A stretch of DNA of 64,000 bases from BOKV01 sp041739225 (GTDB lineage: Bacteria; Pseudomonadota; Alphaproteobacteria; Rhizobiales; Rhizobiaceae). The stretch is from the NCBI GenBank assembly GCA_041739225.1, contig JBGSOG010000079.1:15617-79616 (forward strand), read 5' to 3'. Below, piece after piece: positions 15,429 to 24,658 of this stretch (position 1 is its first letter; each line of letters opens with the position of its first letter). Made by a program: the position numbers and the translations under genes. Below the pieces are notes generated by a model. That model was not told where the DNA came from and made no database searches. It worked only from the letters and a program-made list of their open reading frames with translations.

Positions 15429-16460
15429 TCAGCCGTTGACGCGCATGATGATCTTGCCAAACACCTTGCGGCTTTCCATGCGCTCCAAAGCGGTCGCCAG
15501 ATCACCAAATCCGATTTCCGTATCAACCACCGGCTTGACGTAGCCTTTGGCCATTTTCTCCATGGCGTCGGCAATGTTGCGCATGTTGCAGCCAAAAGAG
15601 CCGATGAGGCGAAGCTGCTGCTGGAACAACATCATCAAGTTGGTTTCGGCCGATACCCCGCTGGTGGAGCCGCATGTCACCAATCTGCCTCCCCGGCGCA
15701 TGGAGAACATCGACCCGGTCCAGGTGTCTTTGCCGACATGCTCGAAAACCACGTCTACGCCGCGCTTTTTGGTGATTTTGCGCACTTCGCCTTCAAAGCG
15801 GTCCTTGCGGTAGTTGATCACATGGTCGGCACCAAGTGCTTTGCAGCCTTCAATCTTGTCGTCCGAACCGACTGTGGTGATGACCTTGCAGCCAATCATT
15901 TTTGCAAGCTGGATTGCCGCAGAACCAATGCCCGAGCCGCCGGCATGAATGAGGATTGTTTCACCTGATTCAAGTTTTGCATTGTCAAAAAGCATGTGCT
16001 CGCAGGTACCAAAAGTTACCGGCGCAAGTGCAGCTCCGATGTCGCTGACGCCTTCCGGAACAGGGATGCAATTGCGGGCCGGCATGTTGGCAAACTCGCG
16101 CGCATATCCATCGAGGTGAAACCCGTGAACGCCCTTGGGATGTTCACAGTGGTTGTCACGGCCTTCCTTGCAAGGGCGGCATCGCCCGCAGGTAGGCGCG
16201 CCGTAAATTGCCACCAGATCGCCGGTTTTCAAGCCAGACACGCCCGGACCGATGGCCGAGACTTCGCCTGATGCTTCTGCGCCAACCACCATTGGGAGTT
16301 TGCGTTTGGCAAAGGCCATGCCGCGCCATCCCCAAACGTCGATGTGGTTCAGCGCAACAACACGAATTTTAAGTTGCACTTCGCCCTCGCCTGGAGGCGG
16401 TGGCGGTGCCATGTCGGTGATTTTCACTTCGCGGTCGGAGACAAGTTGAAGGGCGCGCAA
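15429..16460 (-). CDS. adh2XL: Zinc-type alcohol dehydrogenase of the VLCFA cluster
   Basis: A 343-residue medium-chain dehydrogenase. The four-cysteine structural-zinc loop is present (CGRCRPCKEGRDNHC), as is the nucleotide-binding GSGIGSAA. The usual GHE at the catalytic zinc is GAE here. Its role in making the C28 chain is not defined; position in the operon suggests an enoyl or hydroxyacyl reduction. The start is a TTG at 16460 with GAGG about eight bases upstream. The chain ends 21 bp before lpxXL. Confidence 0.85.
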   Translation of the reverse strand: MRALQLVSDREVKITDMAPPPPPGEGEVQLKIRVVALNHIDVWGWRGMAFAKRKLPMVVGAEASGEVSAIGPGVSGLKTGDLVAIYGAPTCGRCRPCKEGRDNHCEHPKGVHGFHLDGYAREFANMPARNCIPVPEGVSDIGAALAPVTFGTCEHMLFDNAKLESGETILIHAGGSGIGSAAIQLAKMIGCKVITTVGSDDKIEGCKALGADHVINYRKDRFEGEVRKITKKRGVDVVFEHVGKDTWTGSMFSMRRGGRLVTCGSTSGVSAETNLMMLFQQQLRLIGSFGCNMRNIADAMEKMAKGYVKPVVDTEIGFGDLATALERMESRKVFGKIIMRVNG

Positions 16461-16512
16461 GGGAATGCCTCTTGGTCGATGGATCGGGAAACTGCCTGTT
16501 GGCAGCGAGCGG

Positions 16513-17790
16513 TTAGCGAACGTCTATGCCCAGCACCAGGCAGGCATTCTGCCCGCCAAATCCGAAGGAGTTTGAAAGCACAGTCGAAACCTGGGCCTGA
16601 CGGCTTTTGTTTGGCACAACATCCAGCGGGATATCCGGATCAGGATTGTCGTAGTTGATGGTTGGCGGGATGACGCCCTCACGCATGGTCATGAACGAGA
16701 TAACAGCCTCAACGGCGCCGCCTGCGGTCAGGGTGTGGCCAATCATGGACTTGTTGGAAGAGATCGGAATGGAGTGGATCGCATCACCAAACACATGGTG
16801 GAGCGCGTTGTATTCCATCCTGTCGTTTTCAGGCGTGGACGTGCCATGGGCGTTGATGTAGCCGATGTCACCCAATTCGACCCCGGCATCTTCAAGGCCG
16901 AGGCGGATCGCGGTAATGACCGGTTTGCCGTCCGGGCTGGAACGGGTGCGGTGGAACGAATCCGCTTTTTCGCCTACGCCACGCACAACCCCCAGGATCT
17001 TTGCGCCCCGTGCCGTCGCGTGTTCGAGCGATTCAAGCACCAATGCAGCAGAGCCTTCCGACATGACAAAGCCGTCACGGTCCTTCGAAAACGGCTTTGA
17101 TGCCTTTTCCGGTTTGTCGTTTTGCGCTGTCAGCGCAGACAGCAGGGAGAAGCGGATCAGCCCCTCGGCTGTGACAGAGCCGTCCGACGCGACGCAAAGT
17201 GCGGCATCGGTCTCGCCCCGGCGAATGGCTTCCACGCCTTGCTGCAACGCGGTTGCACCAGATGCACAAGCTGTCGAGAGGGATATGGGCAATCCCCTGG
17301 CGCCGTATTTTTCAGCGATCCGGTAGGCGATGGTGCCAAGCTGTATGAGTTCGTGCATGCGCTCGTGTTTGTTGGCACGCGCAGCGGCCTGCAATTGCTG
17401 GTAACCGGGCTCGCCTTGTGCCCCTTCACCCATCAGTGTGAAGCGGTGCATCCATTCCAGTTCAACGGGGGGGGCTGCGAAATACAGCGGGCCTGGAAAC
17501 CCGGAGCGACCAAATCCGGCTTCCGCCAGCGCTTCTTCTGCCGTTGCATCGGCCATGGCATAGGAAATCGCGGGAGCCGAGATTTCCTCTGTGTCCATGA
17601 AATCGACTGTGCCGGCAATTGTCGTGTTCAGCCGATCGGTTGGAAAGCGTTTGATATGGTGAATGCCGGACTTCCCGGCGGTCAAGGCCGCCCAGTTGTC
17701 TTTTTTGCCAAGGCCCAGTGAGGTCACCGCGCCCATGCCGGTCACGACGACAACCGGCCGCCCCTTGTGATCCATGTATTTGCCGGACAT
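16513..17790 (-). CDS. fabF1XL: 3-oxoacyl-ACP synthase of the VLCFA cluster (active ketosynthase)
   Basis: A 425-residue KAS II-type enzyme. The Cys-His-His triad is intact: Cys175 in STACASG, His in NAHGTSTPEND and His in MIGHTLTAGG. It elongates acyl chains bound to AcpXL toward C28. The ATG at 17790 has GGAG eight bases upstream. It follows fabF2XL, whose product lacks the triad, so the two probably form a heterodimer with FabF1XL as the working half. Confidence 0.93.
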   Translation of the reverse strand: MSGKYMDHKGRPVVVVTGMGAVTSLGLGKKDNWAALTAGKSGIHHIKRFPTDRLNTTIAGTVDFMDTEEISAPAISYAMADATAEEALAEAGFGRSGFPGPLYFAAPPVELEWMHRFTLMGEGAQGEPGYQQLQAAARANKHERMHELIQLGTIAYRIAEKYGARGLPISLSTACASGATALQQGVEAIRRGETDAALCVASDGSVTAEGLIRFSLLSALTAQNDKPEKASKPFSKDRDGFVMSEGSAALVLESLEHATARGAKILGVVRGVGEKADSFHRTRSSPDGKPVITAIRLGLEDAGVELGDIGYINAHGTSTPENDRMEYNALHHVFGDAIHSIPISSNKSMIGHTLTAGGAVEAVISFMTMREGVIPPTINYDNPDPDIPLDVVPNKSRQAQVSTVLSNSFGFGGQNACLVLGIDVR

Positions 17791-17829
17791 TGCAAATCTC
17801 CATTGCTTCTCGATCGCGCTTTGCAACGA

Positions 17830-19017
17830 TCAGATTTTTTCCACAAGGCCAAAGCCTTCACCGCGATAATGGCCAATCGAACTGACCAGAATTGAGTCAG
17901 GCTTGCCTTTGGCCGGCTTCTCGGCAGATTCGAACTGCGGGTAGAACGAGCCGTTGGCAATCGCCATGGCAGCCAGCGCTATTCCCGCCGGGAAATTTGC
18001 TTCGACCGGATTTCCAATCATCGTTGAAAATGCGCGAATTGCCACGTCCTTGCCCAGGCGGGCCTCCAGAACATCAAATTCAATGCCGGTGATCGGGCTG
18101 CAACCGGTTGCACCAGAGACAACAGCAGTACCTGATTTTGGTTCCAGTTTGTCCAACATCCTGTTCAAACGCTGTCTTGTCGATGCTTCGTCACGTTTGC
18201 CGAGATCCGACACAACGCCGGAAAGTTTTGCATAAGGCTTGGCACCGCGCGCGCGTGCATGTTCGGCCTCTTCAAGGACGACAAACGCGCCTGCGCTGCC
18301 AGTAATCATGCCGCCGCCGGAAGCCTGACGTGCGGCAATTGCCTCGGGCGCACCATGCCATGAATAATGCCCCAGTTCCGTCGACAGCAAAAGGTCGGGA
18401 CGCTCTGCATTGAATGCACCTCCGACCAGCACATGGGTGCTCTGGCCGGCCTGAATACGCCGCATCGCATTTTCAATTGACGTAATGCCAGCTGATTCCT
18501 CACCCATGTAAGTGCGTGAAGAGCCGGTGACCTTGTGAACGATTGAAATATTGCCGGCCATCAGGTTGGACAATTGCGCCAGAAACAATGTCGGACGCAA
18601 ATCCGAAGGAAGGCGTTCGTTGAGCAACATCTCACGGTCGTTGCGCGAGGCGGCATCCTGCATGATGGAATTGTCAACTGAAATGTCGCGCTCGCCGCCG
18701 CCTGCAGCAACCACGAGGTCCATGGTGAAAACCATGTTTTCATTGTCCTTGAGGCCCGCATTGTCGAGCGCCAGACCTGCTGTGTAAGTGCCAAGGCGTT
18801 GCCAGTTTTCCATTTGGCGCTGGTCGCCGCGACGCGGTATCTGCTTGCTCCAGTCCATTTCCGGCAAAGGATGGACGCTGTATGGCGCAAAGCGCGTGCT
18901 GTCGATAACCGGGGCAGGAGCCGTATTGCCACCCAAAACTTCCCAATGATGCTCCGCGCCCTCGCCGAAACAGGAAACAAGCCCTACGCCTGTGATCCAA
19001 ACTTCACGTTTTTCCAT
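17830..19017 (-). CDS. fabF2XL: Ketosynthase homologue without catalytic residues (FabF2XL)
   Basis: A 395-residue protein with overall KAS fold signatures (ITGVGLVSCFG start, GGGMITGSAGAFVVLEEAEHA). The three catalytic positions are changed: the nucleophile region reads TGSSRTYMGEE with Ser for Cys near 166, the HGTST motif is replaced by SGATGCS without a His, and MIGHT becomes MIGNP (Asn336). It should not condense acyl chains itself and resembles a chain-length-factor partner for FabF1XL. The start is the ATG at 19017; a GTG at 19047 would add ten residues. It lies between fabZXL and fabF1XL in the VLCFA operon. Confidence 0.88.
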   Translation of the reverse strand: MEKREVWITGVGLVSCFGEGAEHHWEVLGGNTAPAPVIDSTRFAPYSVHPLPEMDWSKQIPRRGDQRQMENWQRLGTYTAGLALDNAGLKDNENMVFTMDLVVAAGGGERDISVDNSIMQDAASRNDREMLLNERLPSDLRPTLFLAQLSNLMAGNISIVHKVTGSSRTYMGEESAGITSIENAMRRIQAGQSTHVLVGGAFNAERPDLLLSTELGHYSWHGAPEAIAARQASGGGMITGSAGAFVVLEEAEHARARGAKPYAKLSGVVSDLGKRDEASTRQRLNRMLDKLEPKSGTAVVSGATGCSPITGIEFDVLEARLGKDVAIRAFSTMIGNPVEANFPAGIALAAMAIANGSFYPQFESAEKPAKGKPDSILVSSIGHYRGEGFGLVEKI

Positions 19018-19079
19018 TGCCAGTCTTTCGGTTTGCGGCGCAGACACCGGAACTACCCGGAAATATGCCTTTGGATTTT

Positions 19080-19535
19080 TCAGACACTCTTCTTCATGTC
19101 AGCGACTTGCTGTCTGATCAAGTCCTGCAACTGAGGGGATGGGAACGGCATGACGGTGTATGTCAGCTGGGCATTGGCAACGCGCTTGTTTCCCGAGCGT
19201 ATTTCAGCACGCGTCACTGCGTAGCCCGACCCTTCGTGTTCGATCTGTGCCCGGATCTCAAGTTCGGTACCAGGACCGACGAAATCCCGCAATTTGCCTT
19301 CCTTGACACCGGCCAGCAGGGGAATGCGCGCGAAATCGATGGTGTGCATGATCATGATGCCGGAGGCTTGCGCCATGGTTTCTATCAGCAACACGCCTGG
19401 CACCAGTGGATGACCTGGAAAATGCCCTTCAAAAACAGTGCTTTGATCGGGAACAGTTGATTTTGCCACAAGCACCTTCGCGTCCATGTCAACGGAAACG
19501 ATGCGATCGATCATCTGGAAATATTCAAGGCGCAT
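19080..19535 (-). CDS. fabZXL: 3-hydroxyacyl-ACP dehydratase of the VLCFA cluster
   Basis: A 151-residue hot-dog-fold protein with the FabZ catalytic segment FEGHFPGHPLVPGVLLIE and the downstream AGVKEGKLRDFVGPG strand. It dehydrates hydroxyacyl-AcpXL intermediates during elongation. The ATG at 19535 is the family-consistent start, although its ribosome site is weak. A hairpin lies between it and acpXL. Confidence 0.9.
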   Translation of the reverse strand: MRLEYFQMIDRIVSVDMDAKVLVAKSTVPDQSTVFEGHFPGHPLVPGVLLIETMAQASGIMIMHTIDFARIPLLAGVKEGKLRDFVGPGTELEIRAQIEHEGSGYAVTRAEIRSGNKRVANAQLTYTVMPFPSPQLQDLIRQQVADMKKSV

Positions 19536-19565
19536 GGGATGGATATCTGCCTGTCTGAAACGACA

Positions 19566-19587
19566 AAGCCCCGGCGAACGGGGCCTT
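19566..19587 (-). terminator. Hairpin between acpXL and fabZXL (attenuator or mRNA-stabilising)
   Basis: Read on the minus strand, AAGGCCCC-gttcgcc-GGGGCTT forms a strong stem with one bulged base, followed only by a short T-run. It lies in the 97-bp gap after acpXL and could raise acpXL mRNA over the rest of the operon, as would suit an acyl carrier needed in excess. Confidence 0.5.
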
Positions 19588-19632
19588 GATGAAAAATGTT
19601 CTCCAGCCGCAACGGTGCAGCGGGCAGGGTTT

Positions 19633-19914
19633 TCAGGCCGTTTTTGCTTTGTAAAGCTCGTCAATCTTTGCGCAAAGATTCTTCATGACGAAATACTCTT
19701 CGGTCGACGCTTTCCCGTCGTTTACTTCCTGTGTCCAGGTTTCGAGCGGTATCTTGATGCCGAATTCCTTGTCCACCGCAAACACGATATCGAGGAAATC
19801 GAGGCTGTCGATGCCCAGATCGTCAATTGTATGGCTTTCAGGGGTGATTTCCTCGCGGGGAATCTCGCTGGTTTCCGCGATGATGTCCGCTACCTTGTCA
19901 AAAGTGCTTGTCAC
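19633..19914 (-). CDS. acpXL: Acyl carrier protein AcpXL for very-long-chain lipid A acyl group
   Basis: A 93-residue acidic acyl carrier protein. The phosphopantetheine serine is Ser37 in GIDSLDFLD. The tail TEEYFVMKNLCAKIDEL is characteristic of rhizobial AcpXL and absent from housekeeping AcpP. It carries the growing C28 hydroxyacyl chain. I chose the GTG at 19914, with GAGG upstream, because it gives the usual length; longer frames would add an unlikely leader. First gene of the operon running left to lpxXL. Confidence 0.95.
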   Translation of the reverse strand: MTSTFDKVADIIAETSEIPREEITPESHTIDDLGIDSLDFLDIVFAVDKEFGIKIPLETWTQEVNDGKASTEEYFVMKNLCAKIDELYKAKTA

Positions 19915-20174
19915 AGTATTTTGCCTCTTCAATCGTGTGAGCAGCAAACCGTTACAGGAAAACGGACCTTGCCGACAATCTTTCGCAGGGAACGAGTCCC
20001 GCAGCTGTTTGGGTGCCCTTGGGGCCTCGCTCCCGTTTTGAGGGCTTTTACGCCAGCGTCAAGCCCCAAAATTACTGCGGCGCTTTTATCCGCCCGACAA
20101 CCGATTGTCCAGCGTTGCCGCCAAGTTGTCTTTACCTGCTGCCCGACAACCATCCCGCAGACGCTGACCTGCTG

Positions 20175-21776
20175 CTATTTTGCCGTCCAACGTTGTGCCG
20201 CCTTGCCGGGGGCCATCTGGTAAAAACCGTTGGCTTCCAGTTTTTGCCAGTCACCAGCAATGCCGTCAGGCCAGATTACCCGGATATTTGCCCCATTTGA
20301 TGAACCAAGGCCAAAATGCCACCATCCCAACTGTCCGCCCGCATGTCCGCCACCCACGGTTATTTCCCTGCGGGCGACGCGGCCATTGGCTTCCACCTCG
20401 ATCCATGCGCCAACCGCGTCACGATTGGTATCAGGTTGTGACAGTTTGATTGAAATGAAGTTTCCTGTCTTGCCTCCATTGGCAATACCGGTGTTGCGCC
20501 ACAGTTGCGCTCGATCATTGCGGTTGACGACAACCAGATCCATCAAGCCGTCCAGATTGAAATCGGCCAGGGCAGCCCCGCGGGCAATTTTCGTGCTGTC
20601 CACGCCTGCCAGTGCGGCACCTTCGACAAATTTGCCATCTGCGCCTTGCAGCAGCAAATTGTTGGGGTCTTTCATGGCAAAATCCGGCATTCTTTCCACG
20701 TTGCCCTTGGCAATGAATATGTCGGCGTGGCCGTCATTGTTCACATCTTCGAATTGAGCATGCCATGCCGTGCTGGGTTTCAAATCGTCACCCTGAAATG
20801 GACGGTGGGCGGTCACACCACGTTTGAAAGCGATATCGTCATATTGTGGCTTGAAGGGCGAACCGGGCTGGGTTTTCAACTTCTGCAGTTTGTTGTCGGC
20901 CATGCTTGTGAGGAAATATTCCGGATAGCCATCTGAATCGATGTCATTGCTGGCGATGCCCATTCCCCAGATGCGCAAGCGTTGCCAACCATCTGCCGGG
21001 CCAAACAATTGCGGCTCCTTGCCCGGTTCGATGCGCCACATCTGCTCTTCGCCGCCTTCATAGTATTCGCGGTCATTGGAGATGCGCAGTGACGGTGTTC
21101 CGGAGCGATTCCAATCGGTAAACAGCATGGAAAGCGCACAATGGCTTGGCTTGAGCGCCAGTGGCTTGGCAAAACTTTTCTTTGCCGCGCCTTCGGGCCT
21201 GTGAAGCCAGTTGTCGGTACACGATCCCCAAGGCGAAATTTCTTCTTCGCGGTTGATGTAGTTGCCGACTGCAATGCTTGGCCAGGCGGAACCGCGTTCG
21301 AAAGTTGCAGCCAGTGCGACGGACCAGGCATCGCCGCCATCAAATCCCCATGGCTCGTTCATGCGTTCAAACCGGCATTCTCCCTTGCCGCGCATCACCA
21401 GGTTTTCACCAACCCGCAGCACCACCAGATCGATCAAATCATCGCTGTCGATGTCGATGGGATAGGCGCCAGTCACGCCTTCCAGTTCCAGACCGCTTTG
21501 CTGCTTTTCAAACTGCAGTGCGCTGCCGGTTTTCGACTTGTTGACAAAGAGCCTGGAGGGTGAGGTTCCTCCAGCCAGCATGAGGTCGGGAAAACCGTCC
21601 GCGTTGCAATCAAACGCTGCTGCGCCGCCGCCTACGATGAATTCCCATTCGCCGGTATAATTGCTGTCTATTCCCGAGGTCAGGGTCTCCTCGACAAACG
21701 ACGGTACCTGCGGGGCAGGTTGCGCGCTTGCGATCGACGGGAACAGCGCCACGATGGCGAAAATCATGAACCGCAT
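20175..21776 (-). CDS. Exported CRTAC1-family protein with FG-GAP repeats and ASPIC/UnbV domain
   Basis: A 533-residue exported protein: signal peptide 1-18 (MIFAIVALFPSIASA), several FG-GAP/VCBS-like repeats with Asp-rich calcium loops (FDCNADGFPDLML, DIDSDDLIDLVVL, NDIDSDGYPEYFL, EDVNNDGHADIFI, ADFNLDGLMDLVV), then a C-terminal ASPIC/UnbV domain (IRVIWPDG). The fold is a beta-propeller, probably periplasmic or secreted. It begins 3 bp after the haloperoxidase-like gene ends, so the two are co-expressed and may work together. Function unknown. Confidence 0.85.
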   Translation of the reverse strand: MRFMIFAIVALFPSIASAQPAPQVPSFVEETLTSGIDSNYTGEWEFIVGGGAAAFDCNADGFPDLMLAGGTSPSRLFVNKSKTGSALQFEKQQSGLELEGVTGAYPIDIDSDDLIDLVVLRVGENLVMRGKGECRFERMNEPWGFDGGDAWSVALAATFERGSAWPSIAVGNYINREEEISPWGSCTDNWLHRPEGAAKKSFAKPLALKPSHCALSMLFTDWNRSGTPSLRISNDREYYEGGEEQMWRIEPGKEPQLFGPADGWQRLRIWGMGIASNDIDSDGYPEYFLTSMADNKLQKLKTQPGSPFKPQYDDIAFKRGVTAHRPFQGDDLKPSTAWHAQFEDVNNDGHADIFIAKGNVERMPDFAMKDPNNLLLQGADGKFVEGAALAGVDSTKIARGAALADFNLDGLMDLVVVNRNDRAQLWRNTGIANGGKTGNFISIKLSQPDTNRDAVGAWIEVEANGRVARREITVGGGHAGGQLGWWHFGLGSSNGANIRVIWPDGIAGDWQKLEANGFYQMAPGKAAQRWTAK

Positions 21777-21779
21777 GGC

Positions 21780-23135
21780 CTATCTCCGGGTCTTCAAGGC
21801 AAGAACATATTTGCCGATGCACCGGCCCTGTTCCAGCCCCAACACAATGGCAGAGCGGAAATGAATGCCGCCATACAGGCGCGAAATGCCGGCTTCTTCT
21901 GCTGCTGCACGAAAGCTTGGAAATGTGCGGGGGGCAAGGCCGTCACGGGTGCTGGTCAGGTCATCAAATGCAAAATTCTCTCCAAACAGGTCGGTGAGGA
22001 TCACTTCTGCCGCACCCGACTGGGTGCTGTGGCCGCTGGGGTATTCGGGAAACGGTGGAGTAATCAACAAAGGTTCCCACGCGGGATCGATATGGCGGCG
22101 GATGTAGGTAACCGGCCGCACCAGATCAAACCGGTACTTGGCGTCCCAGCAGCCAATGAATGCGTCGGCAAGGCCGACACCAAGCCGGGCCATGATTTCC
22201 ACCTGCCGCTCTAGCGCAACATTGTCTCGTTCAATGATCTGGCGGGCGATTGACACCCAATGGCCTGGCGGCGTGGTCGACAGCATCGGATCATCCGACC
22301 AAGATCTTGCAATCTGGATTTGCTCAGGGGTCAGTTTGGCCTTGGCCCCGTACACTTCCATCGCTTCCTTGTGGAAGTCGCTGGCCGGGTCCTCACTGTA
22401 CTCCGGGTGCGGTGGCAGGGGGCATGTCTTGCCATCGGGCATCGCAAAAGTTCTGTTGTTGCCCCAATTGGGCAAAAGCGGAGTTTGCTGAAGACCGATG
22501 AGGCTTGTTGGCACCCAATTTGATGGTGCGTTGCCCATTTTGTAGGTCTGCGGGAATCCGAGGTTTTCAATGACCGCGCCGCCATCTGTCCGTGACCATG
22601 CAAGTATGTGGGCGCCGACGGTTTTTCCCCAGGCGATGCTGCGTTCAACAACATCGGCAGGCAATCCCTCAGCTGCTTTGGCAGACAATTTTCTGTCAAT
22701 CGCCGAAAGCGCCCGCTGACCGGTCGGGCCGGTGTTCGGGAAAAATTCACGGACTGCAAAATTCATCGAGGCCTGAACGACCACAGCATTGTCGTAAATG
22801 CCTTCCGGACGTGGTGGCAAAGGCGCCAGTTCGTTCAATTGTCCGGCCAGTGTCACCAGTTGCGCTGAACCTGGCGTGATGGCCTCGTGGGTTGTGACAC
22901 CGAGGTAGGCAAAAGACCTGCTGGCGACAGGCGGCGAATATGTGGCCGTGTGGCGAACCAGTTCCAAAACCAACTGATACCAAGCCTTGACTACTTCTTC
23001 CGGCTGCATGGCGGCATGTGACCGGTCTGCCGAAAATGCCAGTGTGGCACCCAGCAAAGCTGTGACTGCCAGTTTGCGAGACATGGTGATGGCAGTGCGC
23101 TGCCAGCCAACCAGCATGCGGCTTTCAAACCACAT
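21780..23135 (-). CDS. Vanadium-dependent haloperoxidase-like (PAP2 superfamily) exported protein
   Basis: A 451-residue protein with an N-terminal signal peptide (basic start, then LAVTALLGATLAFSA). The three PAP2/vanadate motifs are present in order: KYRFDLVRP (KX6RP), PSGHST, and SRLYGGIH. In the last motif, SRX5HX3D, the final Asp is Ala (HFRSA), so activity may differ from classical enzymes. I chose the ATG at 23135 because AAGGAG lies eight bases upstream, giving an 11-bp overlap with the ROK gene end. That implies translational coupling to the regulator. Confidence 0.82.
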   Translation of the reverse strand: MWFESRMLVGWQRTAITMSRKLAVTALLGATLAFSADRSHAAMQPEEVVKAWYQLVLELVRHTATYSPPVASRSFAYLGVTTHEAITPGSAQLVTLAGQLNELAPLPPRPEGIYDNAVVVQASMNFAVREFFPNTGPTGQRALSAIDRKLSAKAAEGLPADVVERSIAWGKTVGAHILAWSRTDGGAVIENLGFPQTYKMGNAPSNWVPTSLIGLQQTPLLPNWGNNRTFAMPDGKTCPLPPHPEYSEDPASDFHKEAMEVYGAKAKLTPEQIQIARSWSDDPMLSTTPPGHWVSIARQIIERDNVALERQVEIMARLGVGLADAFIGCWDAKYRFDLVRPVTYIRRHIDPAWEPLLITPPFPEYPSGHSTQSGAAEVILTDLFGENFAFDDLTSTRDGLAPRTFPSFRAAAEEAGISRLYGGIHFRSAIVLGLEQGRCIGKYVLALKTRR

Positions 23136-24384
23136 TGAGAAACTCCTTCTCACCACCTTCACTTGATCCAAGAACCCGACTGTCGACCTGTGCCAGTGCA
23201 CTTTGCAGGGCTCCGGTTTCGATCAGGCTGAACTCGTCAGGGTAACAGTGCATGGGTATGTTCCAGTGGGAAATACCTGCGGCGCCGGTACCTATCGCCT
23301 CGCGGATTGCAGGTTCAATCAGCTCAAATGCAAGCACACCAGAACCGGCAAAAGCTACTGGAAATGGGTCCAGCAGCGAAAAAAGGCTGCGCAAGCCGGC
23401 ACCGATGGCATTGCCGGCGGTCCGAAAAGCCGCACGTTCGGGGCCGTCATGTGCTTTCGCCTTTGCGACGAGATCCCGTGTCGTGCCCAAGTCCAGGTCT
23501 ATGTCCGGAACAGCGTTCGGGTCGGCGCCAGTGGACGCGCGCCAGATCGCGTAGTCACCTGCATAAGCCTCTATGCAGCCGTTGCGTCCGCACCTGCATT
23601 TTGCGCCGTTCAGTTCAAAGCACATGTGGCCAAACTCGGCAGCCGAAGATTTGAGGCCGGTAAATATTCCGCCCTTGAGATAGAGGCCCATGCCTATGCC
23701 GTGCGAAAGCAGGATAGCCGCAAAGCTGTCGCCATAACTTTGCGGCTCCATCGAACGAAGGGCAGTGGCGATCATGTTGCAATCATTTGCCACGCTGACT
23801 TCAACTCCAAACTCCTCGGCAAACCAGCCTGCAAGCGGCAAATCCGTCAAGTGCGTTACGGGTGACCACAACATTTGGCTTCCGCCTGCATCGGTCACGC
23901 CCTGAACCACCACCGAAATCTGGTTCAGCGGATGGTTATGCGGAGCGCATGAGGCAAGCGCGTCCGCCAAAGTTGCCTGCATGATCTGGCGCAAGCCGCT
24001 TGCGGAAATCGAGCTGGAAGCAATGCGAACCGCTTTGCTGCCAAGGTTGTGACCAGCATAGTCATACACCGACGCAGAAATCTTGTTGAGCGTCAGGGCG
24101 ATTATGCCGACGGTGGCAGCGGTTTCGTTCAGGGCCAGCGCAACCTTTGGCCTGCCGCGACGAACATCGGGCAGGGCGGAGAAGGGGGTCAGCAAATCCG
24201 GCGCATCTTCCCGCAATATGCCGCGTTCCATCAAATGCGCAGTTATCAAAGTAATGGTTGACGCACTCAACCCGGTGGCTGCGCTCAATTCCGACCGCGA
24301 CAACGGCCCGGCCTTGCGCAATGCCGCCAAAATTCTCCGCAGGTTTTGCCTGCGCAAATCGTCGGAGCGTGCAATCAAAGGCAT
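23125..24384 (-). CDS. ROK-family transcriptional repressor, probably of the xylose operon
   Basis: A 419-residue protein. Residues 10-65 form a winged helix-turn-helix (LSRSELSAATGLSASTITLITAHL), followed by a ROK sugar-kinase-like domain with the zinc motif CRCGRNGCIEAY. It is transcribed divergently from xylF and an 11-bp perfect inverted repeat lies between them, so it most likely represses the xyl operon until xylose or xylulose binds; the ligand is inferred. The ATG at 24384 starts the conserved part and has GGGAGGGA upstream, rather far away. Confidence 0.88.
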   Translation of the reverse strand: MPLIARSDDLRRQNLRRILAALRKAGPLSRSELSAATGLSASTITLITAHLMERGILREDAPDLLTPFSALPDVRRGRPKVALALNETAATVGIIALTLNKISASVYDYAGHNLGSKAVRIASSSISASGLRQIMQATLADALASCAPHNHPLNQISVVVQGVTDAGGSQMLWSPVTHLTDLPLAGWFAEEFGVEVSVANDCNMIATALRSMEPQSYGDSFAAILLSHGIGMGLYLKGGIFTGLKSSAAEFGHMCFELNGAKCRCGRNGCIEAYAGDYAIWRASTGADPNAVPDIDLDLGTTRDLVAKAKAHDGPERAAFRTAGNAIGAGLRSLFSLLDPFPVAFAGSGVLAFELIEPAIREAIGTGAAGISHWNIPMHCYPDEFSLIETGALQSALAQVDSRVLGSSEGGEKEFLNVV

Positions 24385-24447
24385 GGTCCGACCGGTCCCT
24401 CCCAGAAAAACAGCGGCTGGCTTTTTCCAATTGACAGAAAACCAGAT

Positions 24448-24482
24448 ATTGCAATGCAGCAATTTTCTTGTTGCATTGCAAT
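24448..24482. promoter_or_regulatory. Palindromic operator between ROK repressor and xylF
   Basis: ATTGCAATGCA (24448-24458) and TGCATTGCAAT (24472-24482) are perfect 11-bp inverted copies separated by 13 bp. This fits the dimeric ROK repressor encoded next to it, which could control both its own gene and the xyl operon. Confidence 0.7.
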
Positions 24483-24506
24483 AACTTAGCATTTCAGATT
24501 TTGATG

Positions 24507-24535
24507 TTGACACAGGCCGGGGACTGAGTCACTAT
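24507..24535 (+). promoter_or_regulatory. Sigma-70 promoter of the xyl operon
   Basis: TTGACA (24507-24512) and CACTAT (24530-24535) are spaced by 17 bp, a good housekeeping promoter about 120 bp upstream of the xylF start codon. The ROK palindrome lies just upstream. Confidence 0.6.
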
Positions 24536-24658
24536 TTTTTTCGACCCTCAAATTAAAGAGGTTCGCAGTTGATGCATCGGTCGTTCGCAAGGGGAGTTCC
24601 GGCGGATTGGCTGGATGCTTTGTCATCTTATGGTGATTTTGCACCGGGAGGAAAACCT

